Origin: a bacterium | GTDB taxonomy: Bacteria > Vulcanimicrobiota > Xenobia > Xenobiales > JADMJV01 | DNA length: 38,998 bases | Reading direction: 5' to 3' | Assembly: GCA_030149525.1 (NCBI GenBank) | Contig: JASBRJ010000376.1 | Coordinates: 1 to 38,998, forward strand | Shown: positions 8,344 through 16,327 of the stretch, piece by piece | Layout: each line of letters starts with the position of its first letter | Numbering within the stretch: position 1 is the stretch's first letter | Made by a program: the position numbers and the translations under genes | The notes under the pieces: generated by a model | The model's database searches: none | What the model was told of the DNA's origin: nothing | Seen by the model: only the letters and a program-made list of their open reading frames with translations

Positions 8344-8411
8344 CCGAGCCAGGGGCCGGCACGGGGTTTACCGCTGAAGGACTGAGGGTCGAAAAGCACG
8401 ATTAGTGTATT

Positions 8412-10046
8412 ATGGAAGACCTCTCGAGCGCCGACGCAGAAGGCAAAGCCGGTGGCAAGCGGCCTCGAGCGCTCATTTGGTATCCGGTTCTTCTGGTGCT
8501 CCTCACCTTTTGGCTCTACTATCCCATTTTAGATTATCTTCAGCTAGGATTTGAAGACGAAGGGGAGATACTTCACGCGGGCCATCGGGTTTTTCAAGGA
8601 CAGTTTCCTAACCGAGACTTCTTCGTCATGTTCCCGCCCTTAAGCTACTTGATTCCCGCTCTGTCCTGGACGATTTTCGGTGAATCTCTGTTTACCGCGC
8701 GGTTACCCCTGCTTTTCTTGATAGCGGCGTCGGCGGTGTTGCTCTTCTTTATCGGGCGTCGACTGTTGTCCGACCGAGTTTCCGCTCTCGCCGCCGCTCT
8801 CTTTGTGATCGAGGTGACCAATTGGCCCGTCTGGAGTCAGAACTGGAGCAACGTTCCGTTTATTCTTCTAGCTTGTTGGTTGCTCATTTTGTATGTGGAG
8901 AGGCGGTCTCGCTGGGGTCTGTACCTCGCCGGCCTGGCGGTGGGCTTGTGTTTCTTGAACACTCCTCAGGCTGGTGTCATCACATTAGTGTTGGGGAGCA
9001 TCGTTGCTTTTACCGACCAGCAGTGGCGGGAACGCATCCGATCTTTGGGGACTCTTCTTTTGGGCACGGCCACTATCTTGGGAGCATTCTGTCTCATCTA
9101 TGCGATCAACCGCGCCCTCTCTCCCATGCTCGAAGATCAATGGTCGGTTCTTCTCTCCCAGTATCCTGGGTTCAACAAGATTCCATACCAGATTTTCCCC
9201 GACAAAGAGCTTTTTCTTTCGGGTCTCGAAACCGCAGGCGGTCTCTCCTGGGCCGAATGGTGGCAGGCTCGTCGACAGCTCATGGGGCTCTTCACCTGGC
9301 CACTGGTCACACTCTTGAGTCACAGCCTCTACTACCCAGTGGTCCTGCTCGCGTTTGTACTGGCCTTTCATCAGTGGTGGACGACTCGAGAAAGAGTTTT
9401 CTGCATCGTTGCCGTCGCACAGCTTGGATTATCTTTCCATACCCTCTTTCGACCCGACGCCGCTCACTTAGCTTTCACCCGAACGCTCTGGTGGATACTG
9501 TTCTTTTTCTTGCTGCAGAAACTCTTGACCGGTCGGCCGAGAGTCACGAAAGCGTTGGTTCTCACCCCTCTGGTAGTGGCGATCCTAGCGGCGTCCATTC
9601 AGGCAGGACTGCGTCGCAAGCAATGGACTGGAGCACCGTATCAGGTTGTACTCGCCCGAGACACCCTGAGAGTTTCCGACCCCAGAGTGGGCACAATTCT
9701 CCAGAATCTTCAGCGCTTTTTGAACGACAAAACCAAGCCGGGCGACAAGATATTTATCTATCCCTGGAACGCCCTTCTCTACATTTTGATGGGCCGAGAC
9801 AACGTTGCCACGGTCGATCGCCTGCTTCCCATCTACACCCCGCCGGCCGTCTTTGAGAGCGTGTTTCAGGAGCTTGTGAAAAGCGAAGAGGATTTGAAGC
9901 TGATCTTACTCTTCTCCATCAACTTTGATCTCTACCTGGCTCAATATCCCAACGTTCCGCCGGAACTGTTCAAAACCACCTATCTCAATTTTGAGGATCG
10001 TCTCAAGGAGAGATTTCCGAGTAAGGTTTTCAAAGTTCAACTCTGA
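8412..10046 (+). CDS. Integral membrane GT-C-type glycosyltransferase
   Basis: A 544-residue polytopic protein. After a cytoplasmic basic tail, the first membrane helix (LIWYPVLLVLLTFWLYYP) is followed by the loop LGFEDEGEILHAG, where Asp49, Glu50 and Glu52 fit the acidic catalytic motif of GT-C enzymes (PMT/ArnT type, polyprenyl-phosphate-sugar donors). FFVMFPPLSYL in the same loop fits the family's proline motif. About ten to twelve more hydrophobic segments follow to residue 410, then a soluble C-terminal domain of some 130 residues, probably periplasmic. Length and architecture match bacterial mannosyl/arabinosyl transferases; donor and acceptor are unknown. The GH20 glycosidase gene starts 22 bases downstream, suggesting a shared envelope glycan pathway. 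Confidence 0.82.
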   Translation: MEDLSSADAEGKAGGKRPRALIWYPVLLVLLTFWLYYPILDYLQLGFEDEGEILHAGHRVFQGQFPNRDFFVMFPPLSYLIPALSWTIFGESLFTARLPLLFLIAASAVLLFFIGRRLLSDRVSALAAALFVIEVTNWPVWSQNWSNVPFILLACWLLILYVERRSRWGLYLAGLAVGLCFLNTPQAGVITLVLGSIVAFTDQQWRERIRSLGTLLLGTATILGAFCLIYAINRALSPMLEDQWSVLLSQYPGFNKIPYQIFPDKELFLSGLETAGGLSWAEWWQARRQLMGLFTWPLVTLLSHSLYYPVVLLAFVLAFHQWWTTRERVFCIVAVAQLGLSFHTLFRPDAAHLAFTRTLWWILFFFLLQKLLTGRPRVTKALVLTPLVVAILAASIQAGLRRKQWTGAPYQVVLARDTLRVSDPRVGTILQNLQRFLNDKTKPGDKIFIYPWNALLYILMGRDNVATVDRLLPIYTPPAVFESVFQELVKSEEDLKLILLFSINFDLYLAQYPNVPPELFKTTYLNFEDRLKERFPSKVFKVQL

Positions 10047-10068
10047 GTAGAAGGGGGGATGACAGTTC

Positions 10069-11994
10069 ATGAGACAAGTCTATAGGGCTTTGCTGGTCCT
10101 GGCCTTTTTTTCCACTTCCTGTGCTACAGACCGGCCCGCCAAGGTCTGTGCCGCTGAGGTTCGACCGCTCCCTGCAGCATGGGAAGCTCCCGCTCACAGT
10201 GATCTCTGGCCGAAACCCAAAAAGCTTGAGACTCTTCAAGGAGCCTCCTGGGGGGGCGATACGAAAACCGTGGTCTATTGTGTCCGGCCCGATTGGAGAG
10301 TGCCGCTTCAGAAAGCTTTCCCGAAATTGACGTTTTCTCTCGATCCAGAGTCCGCTAACGTCCGAGTCCAACTCGATTCGACCCTTCAGGAGAAACCGGA
10401 GGGAGCTTACCGCTTGGAGATGCGGGAAAACTCGGCTACCCTGGCTGGGCGGGACCTGGCTGGAGCCGCCTACGCCCTTCATACTTTCCAACAACTTCTC
10501 CGTCTTAAGCGATTTGAGCCGGTCGAAATAGAAGATTGGCCCACCCTCCCAATCCGAGGCTTGATGCTCCATACCGGTCCTCAATCGGGGGCGACCCACC
10601 GTAGGCTTCTGGAGCAAGCGATGGGCCCTTTAAAGATGAACATGCTTTTGTTGGAGTGTGAATATACCCAATGGGAGAGTTGTCCGGAGCTTTGGGACCA
10701 GAATGTTTCGATCAAAAAGTCGGAGTTGGAGAAGACCGTTGATGCAGCCCGCCGGAATTTGGTGGAGCCGGTCCCGCTCATTCAGACTCTCACACACATG
10801 GGCTGGCTCTATGTCAACGGCCAAAACAAAGAGCTGGGAGCGTCTTCCAATTTCTACAGTTTCCCTCCCCAAGACAAGGCCACCTGGACGAAAATTCTAA
10901 GGATTTACGAGGAAGCCATCGAGCTTTTTCAGCCCAAGCGTTTTCATATCGGCTTCGACGAGGTCAGGGGGCTCCGCGGCCTGTTCCCTGGAAGCGAGAA
11001 AACCACCGAGCAGGTGGTTGCCGAGGAGGCGGAGGTTCTTCGAAAATGGCTGCTGGAAAGGAATCTTCAGACTCTCATGTGGGCCGACCCCTTGATTCAT
11101 CGAAGTGAAACTGGAGAGATAGGGTTTGCCAGAAGCCCGGAAACAGCGCGCTTTCTAAGGGAGAACCTCAGCAAAGAGATTCTTTTGATGGACTGGCAAT
11201 ATGAGGTGAAACCTCCCAGATTTCCGGAAGTCAAAGTGCTCGCCGAGGCAGGGTTTCAAGTGATGGCCGCAACCTGGAACGATCCCGCAACCACGGTGGG
11301 TCACGCAGCCTCAGTGGCAGAACATAATGGGCTGGGTGTGATCCATACGACCTGGCCGGGGAGGGTTCTCAACGATAGAGTTGTGGAGGGGAGCGAGTTC
11401 TACCAGTTCGCCGAGATGGTGACGGCGGCCGAGGCCGCTTGGAACGGCGGGGCAAACTCAGAGGTGGAGTCCGGACCTGTCTTCAGACGACTATGGAGCG
11501 GCTACAACCCGCCTTCTCAAAGCTCCGGAAAGGCCGTCGTTTTTGAAGGGGAAAAGAGCGAAAACCTGGAGTCCGAGAAGAGCCGGCTCGGAGGGGTTCA
11601 GTTTCAAACCGGTCAGCGGATTCTTGTCAACGAGCCTGTCCAACTCACTCTAGGCTCAACTGCTGCGGAGATAGACCTGCTCCTCTTCGCTCGGGGGGAG
11701 AAAAAGCCGGGCGTTGCGGTGGCGAATCTTGAGATTCACTGGGATGACGGGCAGATGAAACAGGTCCCGCTCCGTTGGCAAAAGGAGGTCGAGCAACTGG
11801 AGGGAGGGGTTCTCATGTATCGTGCACCGGTGGCCTGGCAAGATGGTTCTAGGCGCCTGCATCGTTGGGGCTGGGTCAATCCTGAGCCGGAGAAGCCTAT
11901 CAGACGTCTGGTCTTTGTGCCGGTTCAAGAAGGCGCGGAGTTGGTTGTCGAGGGAGTCACTCTCCTCGACCAGGCAGTGAGTGACGACTCATGA
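10069..11994 (+). CDS. Exported family-20 glycoside hydrolase (beta-N-acetylhexosaminidase-like)
   Basis: A 641-residue protein with a leader ending in FFSTSC, which could be lipidated at Cys18 or act as a plain signal peptide. Residues 45-160 fit the small GH20b domain (LWPKPKKLETLQG; AYRLEM; AGAAYALHTFQQLL). The catalytic barrel starts with LPIRGLMLHTG (near 160). RFHIGFDEV carries the catalytic pair Asp297-Glu298, matching the H-x-G-G-D-E motif with one Gly changed to Phe. Later barrel strands contain LMWADPL and MAATWND. Residues 480-640 form a C-terminal beta-rich domain. It likely removes terminal N-acetylhexosamine from envelope or external glycans. The gene overlaps the next ORF's earliest possible start by 4 bases. 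Confidence 0.85.
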   Translation: MRQVYRALLVLAFFSTSCATDRPAKVCAAEVRPLPAAWEAPAHSDLWPKPKKLETLQGASWGGDTKTVVYCVRPDWRVPLQKAFPKLTFSLDPESANVRVQLDSTLQEKPEGAYRLEMRENSATLAGRDLAGAAYALHTFQQLLRLKRFEPVEIEDWPTLPIRGLMLHTGPQSGATHRRLLEQAMGPLKMNMLLLECEYTQWESCPELWDQNVSIKKSELEKTVDAARRNLVEPVPLIQTLTHMGWLYVNGQNKELGASSNFYSFPPQDKATWTKILRIYEEAIELFQPKRFHIGFDEVRGLRGLFPGSEKTTEQVVAEEAEVLRKWLLERNLQTLMWADPLIHRSETGEIGFARSPETARFLRENLSKEILLMDWQYEVKPPRFPEVKVLAEAGFQVMAATWNDPATTVGHAASVAEHNGLGVIHTTWPGRVLNDRVVEGSEFYQFAEMVTAAEAAWNGGANSEVESGPVFRRLWSGYNPPSQSSGKAVVFEGEKSENLESEKSRLGGVQFQTGQRILVNEPVQLTLGSTAAEIDLLLFARGEKKPGVAVANLEIHWDDGQMKQVPLRWQKEVEQLEGGVLMYRAPVAWQDGSRRLHRWGWVNPEPEKPIRRLVFVPVQEGAELVVEGVTLLDQAVSDDS

Positions 11995-12038
11995 AACTTT
12001 CGGAATGTCATGAGCTTCCCGAGGGAGAAGGACCCCGT

Positions 12039-12473
12039 ATGAAGCTTCAAGCGGTCATTTTCCTCCTAGCCTTTATCACAGTCTTACCTCTCTCGGCCAA
12101 GGAATCGGAGACGAAGCCTCTGGTTGCCACTGGGCAGATCGTTTCCGCTGCTCTCACCGGTCGCACGGCAGCTTTCGAACAAGCTGTTCGAGCATCGGTC
12201 ACCCTCACAAACTCGACCCCTCAGACGATTCGAGGCGTTCATCTGGTGGGGCATTTCCTAGGGGCCGACGACAAGGAACTCCACGAAGACGAGACCAGTC
12301 TGGACGTCAAGCGAAAAAGTGAGGAGACGGGATTCCTCTATTTCAGCAATCCAAGTCGGCTTCATGTCACCAAAATCGTCGTGGAAATGAGCTACGAGAT
12401 CGATGGAGAATCGAAAAAAGAGAGCTTTACTATCGAGCGCAGCTTCGTTGAGCCGGTGCAATACAACAAATAG
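12039..12473 (+). CDS. Small secreted beta-rich protein
   Basis: About 144 residues. The true start is probably ATG at 12039, after AGAAGGA with 6-nt spacing; the frame is open back to 11991, overlapping the GH20 gene, but the upstream extension would bury the signal peptide. MKLQAVIFLLAFITVLPLSAKES is a typical Sec signal peptide with cleavage after LSA. The mature part has alternating strands (FEQAVRASVTLTNSTPQTIRGVHLVGHF; KIVVEMSYEI) like an Ig-like or FxLYD-type fold, but no specific family is recognised. It probably follows the glycosidase in one transcript and acts outside the cytoplasm. Confidence 0.65.
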   Translation: MKLQAVIFLLAFITVLPLSAKESETKPLVATGQIVSAALTGRTAAFEQAVRASVTLTNSTPQTIRGVHLVGHFLGADDKELHEDETSLDVKRKSEETGFLYFSNPSRLHVTKIVVEMSYEIDGESKKESFTIERSFVEPVQYNK

Positions 12474-12493
12474 GAATCAAGGGAGTTGTACAG

Positions 12494-13123
12494 ATGAAAC
12501 CGAACCTGGATAGGCTAAGTGACGGACAGAAAAAGCTGTGGCCGGAACTTTCCGAAACACCGGACGATTTCACCCTTTTTTGCGGCGTAGCTCTCACCAT
12601 CCGCTTCGGTCATCGTCCCACCTCGGGTTTCGACTTCTACTGTCGAAAAGACTTCGATGCAGAGAGCTTATACGAAACCCTGTCCTTTCTGAAGGGAACC
12701 GAGGTTTCTCAACTCTCCACCAATACACTGGTTTGTCAGGTTCATCGAGGAGAGCCGGTCAAGGTTTCCTTTTTCGGGCTTCCCGACTTCGGCTTCGTGG
12801 CAGAGCCTGAGATTGTGGAGGGCCCGGCCATCAAGGTGTCCTCTCTTCTCGAACTTGCCGGGATCAAAACATCTATCGTGCAAAAACGTGCGGTGGCGCG
12901 CGACTACATCGACCTGGATATGATTCTCACCAAGGGGGGAGTCTCTCTCACCGATGCCCTCCTGGCAGGCCGCCAACTTTACGGTCGACTTTTCCACCCC
13001 CAGGTGGCTCTCCAAGCCCTGCGCTTCTTCGGCGACGGCGACCTGAACGAACTGCCGGAAGACGTGCGAACGAGGCTTTCTGAGGCGTCGGCTCAAGTGG
13101 AGTTAGAAAAGCTCAAGGAGTAG
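12494..13123 (+). CDS. AbiEii/AbiGii-like nucleotidyltransferase
   Basis: A 209-residue protein resembling the nucleotidyltransferase AbiEii/AbiGii toxin family. The core motif F-x-L-x-GG-x-A-L is seen as FTLFCGVALTIRFGHRPTSGFDFYC at residues 26-50, with the first Gly replaced by Cys and a single Asp (Asp47) where the family usually has two acidic metal ligands. VKVSFF (near 92) matches the third catalytic strand, and KRAVARDYIDLDMIL (near 132) matches the conserved R-D-x-x-D-L helix. SD is AAGGGAG. AbiEii proteins act as toxins with an AbiEi antitoxin; no AbiEi-like gene is adjacent, so this may be an orphan or a housekeeping member. Altered motif residues make activity uncertain. Confidence 0.72.
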   Translation: MKPNLDRLSDGQKKLWPELSETPDDFTLFCGVALTIRFGHRPTSGFDFYCRKDFDAESLYETLSFLKGTEVSQLSTNTLVCQVHRGEPVKVSFFGLPDFGFVAEPEIVEGPAIKVSSLLELAGIKTSIVQKRAVARDYIDLDMILTKGGVSLTDALLAGRQLYGRLFHPQVALQALRFFGDGDLNELPEDVRTRLSEASAQVELEKLKE

Positions 13124-13351
13124 TCAAATTGGTGTCGAGGTGATTAGCTTTTTCTGCTGGAGCAGTTTGATTTCTTTAGGTCTGCTTTCTTTGGGGACAT
13201 CGAAGAACAGGCCCTGTACTTGCTGAGAGCCACGCGCTTTTATCACGATGTCGAAGTGGCCCTTGCAGGCGTGTTCTTTGCCCTCGGAATCGACAACAGT
13301 AAACTGGTACGCCTGAATCTTGACCTCTTCACTCCCGAGATTCCAGCGCAG
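13124..13351 (-). CDS. Small ORF downstream of the pseudokinase, no canonical start
   Basis: A minus-strand frame of up to 75 codons, ending in TGA at 13124-13126, directly abutting the stop of the plus-strand AbiEii-like gene. Its product reads like a real protein: EVKIQAYQFTVVDSEGKEH, then CKGHFDIVIKARG, GLFFDVPKESRPKEIKLLQQKKL. There is no ATG, GTG or TTG before the conserved-looking part. The possible starts are CTG at 13351 (overlapping the end of the pseudokinase gene in another frame), or translation by frameshift from the upstream gene. I do not recognise a family. The window between 13132 and 13328 is otherwise without a gene. Confidence 0.42.
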   Translation of the reverse strand: MRWNLGSEEVKIQAYQFTVVDSEGKEHACKGHFDIVIKARGSQQVQGLFFDVPKESRPKEIKLLQQKKLITSTPI

Positions 13352-14966
13352 GGGCTACCAACAAAGTGCCGGCTCGCCGCGCCGAACTCAGCTTCTGAGA
13401 GCGCACCAGATCACAAGCGTTGGCAAGTAGAGTTTCCAGCTCCGCAGGACCGGTCAATTTGTAGGGGTCGGGGGCAGCGAGCACGACGCGATTGGCAAAC
13501 TTATTTTGAACGTCCTGGTCTTTCACCAGTGGTAGGAGCTGCAAGTAGTCCTTTGGGCGGTCCCATCTGAGCGGTTGGGTTAGCAAGAGGTCTTTGATTT
13601 TATCCAGTAAGAGCTCTCGCGCCAGTTCTCCCAGACGTTCTTTCAGTCTATTGTCGGAGATACCGCGATAGGAGATGTCGAGAGGCCAGGGTCCATCCAA
13701 CAGAAGCTGTGTTGGTGAGAGAGTGTGGAATCCCCCTTGATAAGTCAGGCCGTCGACCCTCAGGAAAAAACCTGGCTCCTGACTGCAGTACGACCCGAAG
13801 ATTCGGAATCCCTCACGCTCCCCCAACAACTCCAGTTCGTGCTGGAGATTCAGAGGATGACCATTCCAGCTGACTCCGGCCTCACTCAATTGAACCCGTC
13901 GAAGTAACTCGGAGGGAAACGTCTGCGGAAGTTCTCCGTACATAGAGAGAGTGACGCCTTTACTCCGTCCTGGGGTCATGCTTGGCGGATTCAGGCCTTC
14001 GAAGTCTGCCTGCCATCGACCACTCGTTAGGGTTACTCGTGCTCCGCGGGAGAGGACTCCCACGATGCCTCGACCCAGATGGTGAAGGGGATTTTCGGCA
14101 GACTGCACGGCTGCCAAAAAGAGCCCTTCGATCTGTTGTTTCTCAAGTTCCGGAAGGTCGTAGTGAACTCGCAGACCGGACTTGCTTGTTCGGAAAGTTA
14201 TAGCGGAGCTTTTCAAGGCATGACCTGCCGCCACCAGTGGTAACAGATAGTCGTGAGGTCGGGCAAATTGAAATTGGGCGAGCTTCTCAAGGGTCTTCTC
14301 GGGGTTGAGAGTGAAGCGACCGTCCTTCTCATCCTTTTGACCCTCTCGGCCGGCCTGGTCCAAGAATCTGCCTATTTCCGAGGCCGCTTCCTGGGCTGCC
14401 GGAGCGGGTTTTTCCCGCAGCCGGGATAGCATCTCGAAGATGTCATCGGGTCGATCGTCGGGTGATTTGCTCATCAGTGCTTCCACCAGGTCTACCAGGT
14501 TACGGGGAAGATCCGGCCGGTTTTCCATTAGCGGAGTGGGGTTCTCATGAACAATGCGAAAAAGAGTTTTCATAGCATCGTTGTCGCTCCTGTAGGGAGC
14601 TTGTCCGGTCAGAAGATGGTATGCCAGCGACGCTGTACCGTAGAGATCGGACTTGGGGTTGAAAGAGGCCCCCATAAAGACCTCGGGGGCCATATACTGA
14701 ATGCCCGGCTCATAGGAGCCGCTACGGACCTGGGCGGCGCCGGCAAGCTGGTTGATAGAGCCCAGACCAACCTCGGTAAGTATCCACCGGTCCCCACTGA
14801 GTATGAGCTTGTCAGTGGTCCAATTGCGATACAAGAACCCCTGAGAATGAAGATGTTCCAGGGCGTCTAGAGTCTGTTCCAGGAACGAGGTAACGAAATC
14901 CACGGGTTGAGGACCTTGCTTCAGCCAAACTGCCAGGGGTCGGCCTTCAAGCCATGGCCTTGCCAT
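13329..14966 (-). CDS. Pseudokinase C-lobe fused to GHKL-like domain (3' part of a TAG-split gene)
   Basis: A 545-codon frame, directly in phase with the ORF upstream (14967-15332) and separated from it only by one TAG. Residues 1-185 are the C-lobe of a Ser/Thr-kinase fold (DALEHLHSQGFLYRNWTTDKLIL; YMAPEVF; DLYGTASLAYHLLTGQAPY). Catalytic residues are gone: HRD is YRN, the Asn of the catalytic loop is Lys, and DFG is EVG. Residues 230-545 align with the proteins at 3008-4555 and 34044-35426: GRFTLNPEKTLEKLAQFQF, LGRGIVGVLSRGARVTL, GVTLSMYG, LDISYRGISDN. ATP phosphotransfer is not expected; a binding or scaffold role is inference. Alone, this piece would start at ATG 14966, inside the kinase fold. 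Confidence 0.8.
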   Translation of the reverse strand: MARPWLEGRPLAVWLKQGPQPVDFVTSFLEQTLDALEHLHSQGFLYRNWTTDKLILSGDRWILTEVGLGSINQLAGAAQVRSGSYEPGIQYMAPEVFMGASFNPKSDLYGTASLAYHLLTGQAPYRSDNDAMKTLFRIVHENPTPLMENRPDLPRNLVDLVEALMSKSPDDRPDDIFEMLSRLREKPAPAAQEAASEIGRFLDQAGREGQKDEKDGRFTLNPEKTLEKLAQFQFARPHDYLLPLVAAGHALKSSAITFRTSKSGLRVHYDLPELEKQQIEGLFLAAVQSAENPLHHLGRGIVGVLSRGARVTLTSGRWQADFEGLNPPSMTPGRSKGVTLSMYGELPQTFPSELLRRVQLSEAGVSWNGHPLNLQHELELLGEREGFRIFGSYCSQEPGFFLRVDGLTYQGGFHTLSPTQLLLDGPWPLDISYRGISDNRLKERLGELARELLLDKIKDLLLTQPLRWDRPKDYLQLLPLVKDQDVQNKFANRVVLAAPDPYKLTGPAELETLLANACDLVRSQKLSSARRAGTLLVAPALESRE

Positions 14967-15332
14967 CTACATAGGCTCACAGTCGAATCGCCCATCCACA
15001 AACGGTGCCAGATTGGGATGATGAACGCTCCTGCCAATGTGGAGTTCACGCTGAAGTAGCGAAGGCTCGGCGTGGAAGAAGATTCTGATCAGAAACTTCT
15101 CGTTGTTTTGGTCGATAGCCTCATAATTTTCGTTGTCGATGCGCTTAACCAGACGGTAGGCCTCTCCAACCACCTCTTGTATCTCAGGAAATGGGCTGGG
15201 TTCTCTCTTGGGCTCTTTCTTGCGGCCAAACAAACGCCGAAACACCGTGGAATTTTTGACGACCCCGAATCTTGTCCTGGCAGCACTCCCATCAAAACTT
15301 TGCCGATAAGTTAACATGCAGTCAGACACCAT
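14967..15332 (-). CDS. Pseudokinase N-lobe (5' part of a TAG-split gene)
   Basis: A 121-codon frame ending in TAG at 14967-14969, followed in the same frame by the kinase C-lobe. Residues 55-121 form an N-lobe: AYRLVKRIDNENYEAIDQNNEKFLIRIFF, where the VAIK lysine is Arg83, LLQRELHIGRSVHHPNLAP for helix C and the next strand, and FDCEPM at the hinge, where the stop falls. Replacing TAG with a sense codon restores a normal hinge (EPM-x-MARPWLEGRPL). The start is uncertain: ATG 15332, ATG 15317, or GTG 15245, which gives a clean N-terminus FRRLFGRKKEPKREP and leaves room for divergent promoters. This is either a recently broken gene, a sequencing error, or read-through. Confidence 0.7.
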   Translation of the reverse strand: MVSDCMLTYRQSFDGSAARTRFGVVKNSTVFRRLFGRKKEPKREPSPFPEIQEVVGEAYRLVKRIDNENYEAIDQNNEKFLIRIFFHAEPSLLQRELHIGRSVHHPNLAPFVDGRFDCEPM

Positions 15333-15352
15333 TCGTGGTAGACTGAATTACC

Positions 15353-16327
15353 TTGGAACCGGAATCGCATATCAAGAGAGTCAGGCTTTTTCACACCAAC
15401 GATTTTCATCGTCGGTTGAAGCCGCTGAGCGATGGAACAGGCGGCGCCGACCGCATGGTGGGCAAGATTCGTGAGTTGGAAGAGGCCAACCCCGGCTCCA
15501 TCACCGTCAACGTTGGCGATGTGGCCGGCGACAACACGGCCCACGGACCAGATCATTTCAAGCCGATTCCTGAGATCTTTAACCAGGCCGATATCGATAT
15601 TCTGGCCCTGGGTAACCATGAGTTCGAAGACTCCGATAACGATTATCAGAATCTTCAAGAAGGCCTAATAAAACCGTTCAAGGGTGATGTTCTGGTGGCC
15701 AATGTGGCTCATAGCGACGGTCGTCCTATCGAAGGCACCAAGCCCTACACCATCAAGCAACTTCAAGATCATTCCATCGCCTTCATCGGCGTGGTCACAA
15801 GAGATCTGGCTTCAGCTGTCTTTCCCGCTGCAGGCGCCGGTCTGAGCACCATGCCCATCGAGGAGACTCTGCGAGATCTCATCCCCAAGGTGAAAGCCGA
15901 GGGCGCAGAAGCCGTTGTTGTCCTGGGCCATGACAACCTCACCAACATGCAGAAGATGGCCAAAGAGGTGGACGGAGTCGATCTGGTTCTGGCAGCTCAC
16001 GACCATCGTTCAACGGAGAAGCCCATCGAGGTGGTCAGAGACGACGGGAGCAAGGCTTGGGTCGCCGAAGCCGACGCTTACGGGCGCAGTGTGGGAGAGG
16101 TGGATCTCCTGTTTCAAGACGGTCGACTCCGCGGGGTAGAGGGCAAACTCCACCAGGTGGACGAAAGCTCTCCCAGCGACCCTCTTATCAAAAAGATTAC
16201 CGACGATCATAAGAACGGACCTCGCGTTCGTATGCCCGAAAAAAAGCAGAAAATGGAAACTGTGGCAAGCTTCGAGGAATTAGCCAAAATCTTCGCCCAG
16301 CAGCAAGAAAGTAAGGACCAGCAGTGA
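15353..16327 (+). CDS. Metallophosphoesterase, 5'-nucleotidase-like
   Basis: A 324-residue protein matching the calcineurin-like domain of the 5'-nucleotidase/UshA family: LFHTNDFHRRL (Asp17, His19), NVGDVAGDN (Asp56), LGNHEFE (Asn-His), VVLGHDNL and AAHDHRST supply the two-metal site. It lacks the usual signal peptide and the C-terminal nucleotidase domain, so it is a short, cytoplasmic variant; residues 275-324 are a charged helical tail (KKQKMETVASFEELAKIFAQQQ). The only start in frame is TTG 15353. Its end overlaps the GTG of the RNase II-like gene by 4 bases, so both are translated together, suggesting a combined role in RNA or nucleotide turnover. Substrate is unknown. Confidence 0.85.
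   Translation: MEPESHIKRVRLFHTNDFHRRLKPLSDGTGGADRMVGKIRELEEANPGSITVNVGDVAGDNTAHGPDHFKPIPEIFNQADIDILALGNHEFEDSDNDYQNLQEGLIKPFKGDVLVANVAHSDGRPIEGTKPYTIKQLQDHSIAFIGVVTRDLASAVFPAAGAGLSTMPIEETLRDLIPKVKAEGAEAVVVLGHDNLTNMQKMAKEVDGVDLVLAAHDHRSTEKPIEVVRDDGSKAWVAEADAYGRSVGEVDLLFQDGRLRGVEGKLHQVDESSPSDPLIKKITDDHKNGPRVRMPEKKQKMETVASFEELAKIFAQQQESKDQQ

Noticed and set aside
8822-9856. A 344-codon plus-strand frame
   Set aside because: It is a shadow of the membrane glycosyltransferase, whose frame has membrane helices and a GT-C motif.
12494-13123. A complete AbiE toxin-antitoxin system
   Set aside because: No AbiEi-like antitoxin gene is adjacent and the nucleotidyltransferase motif is altered.
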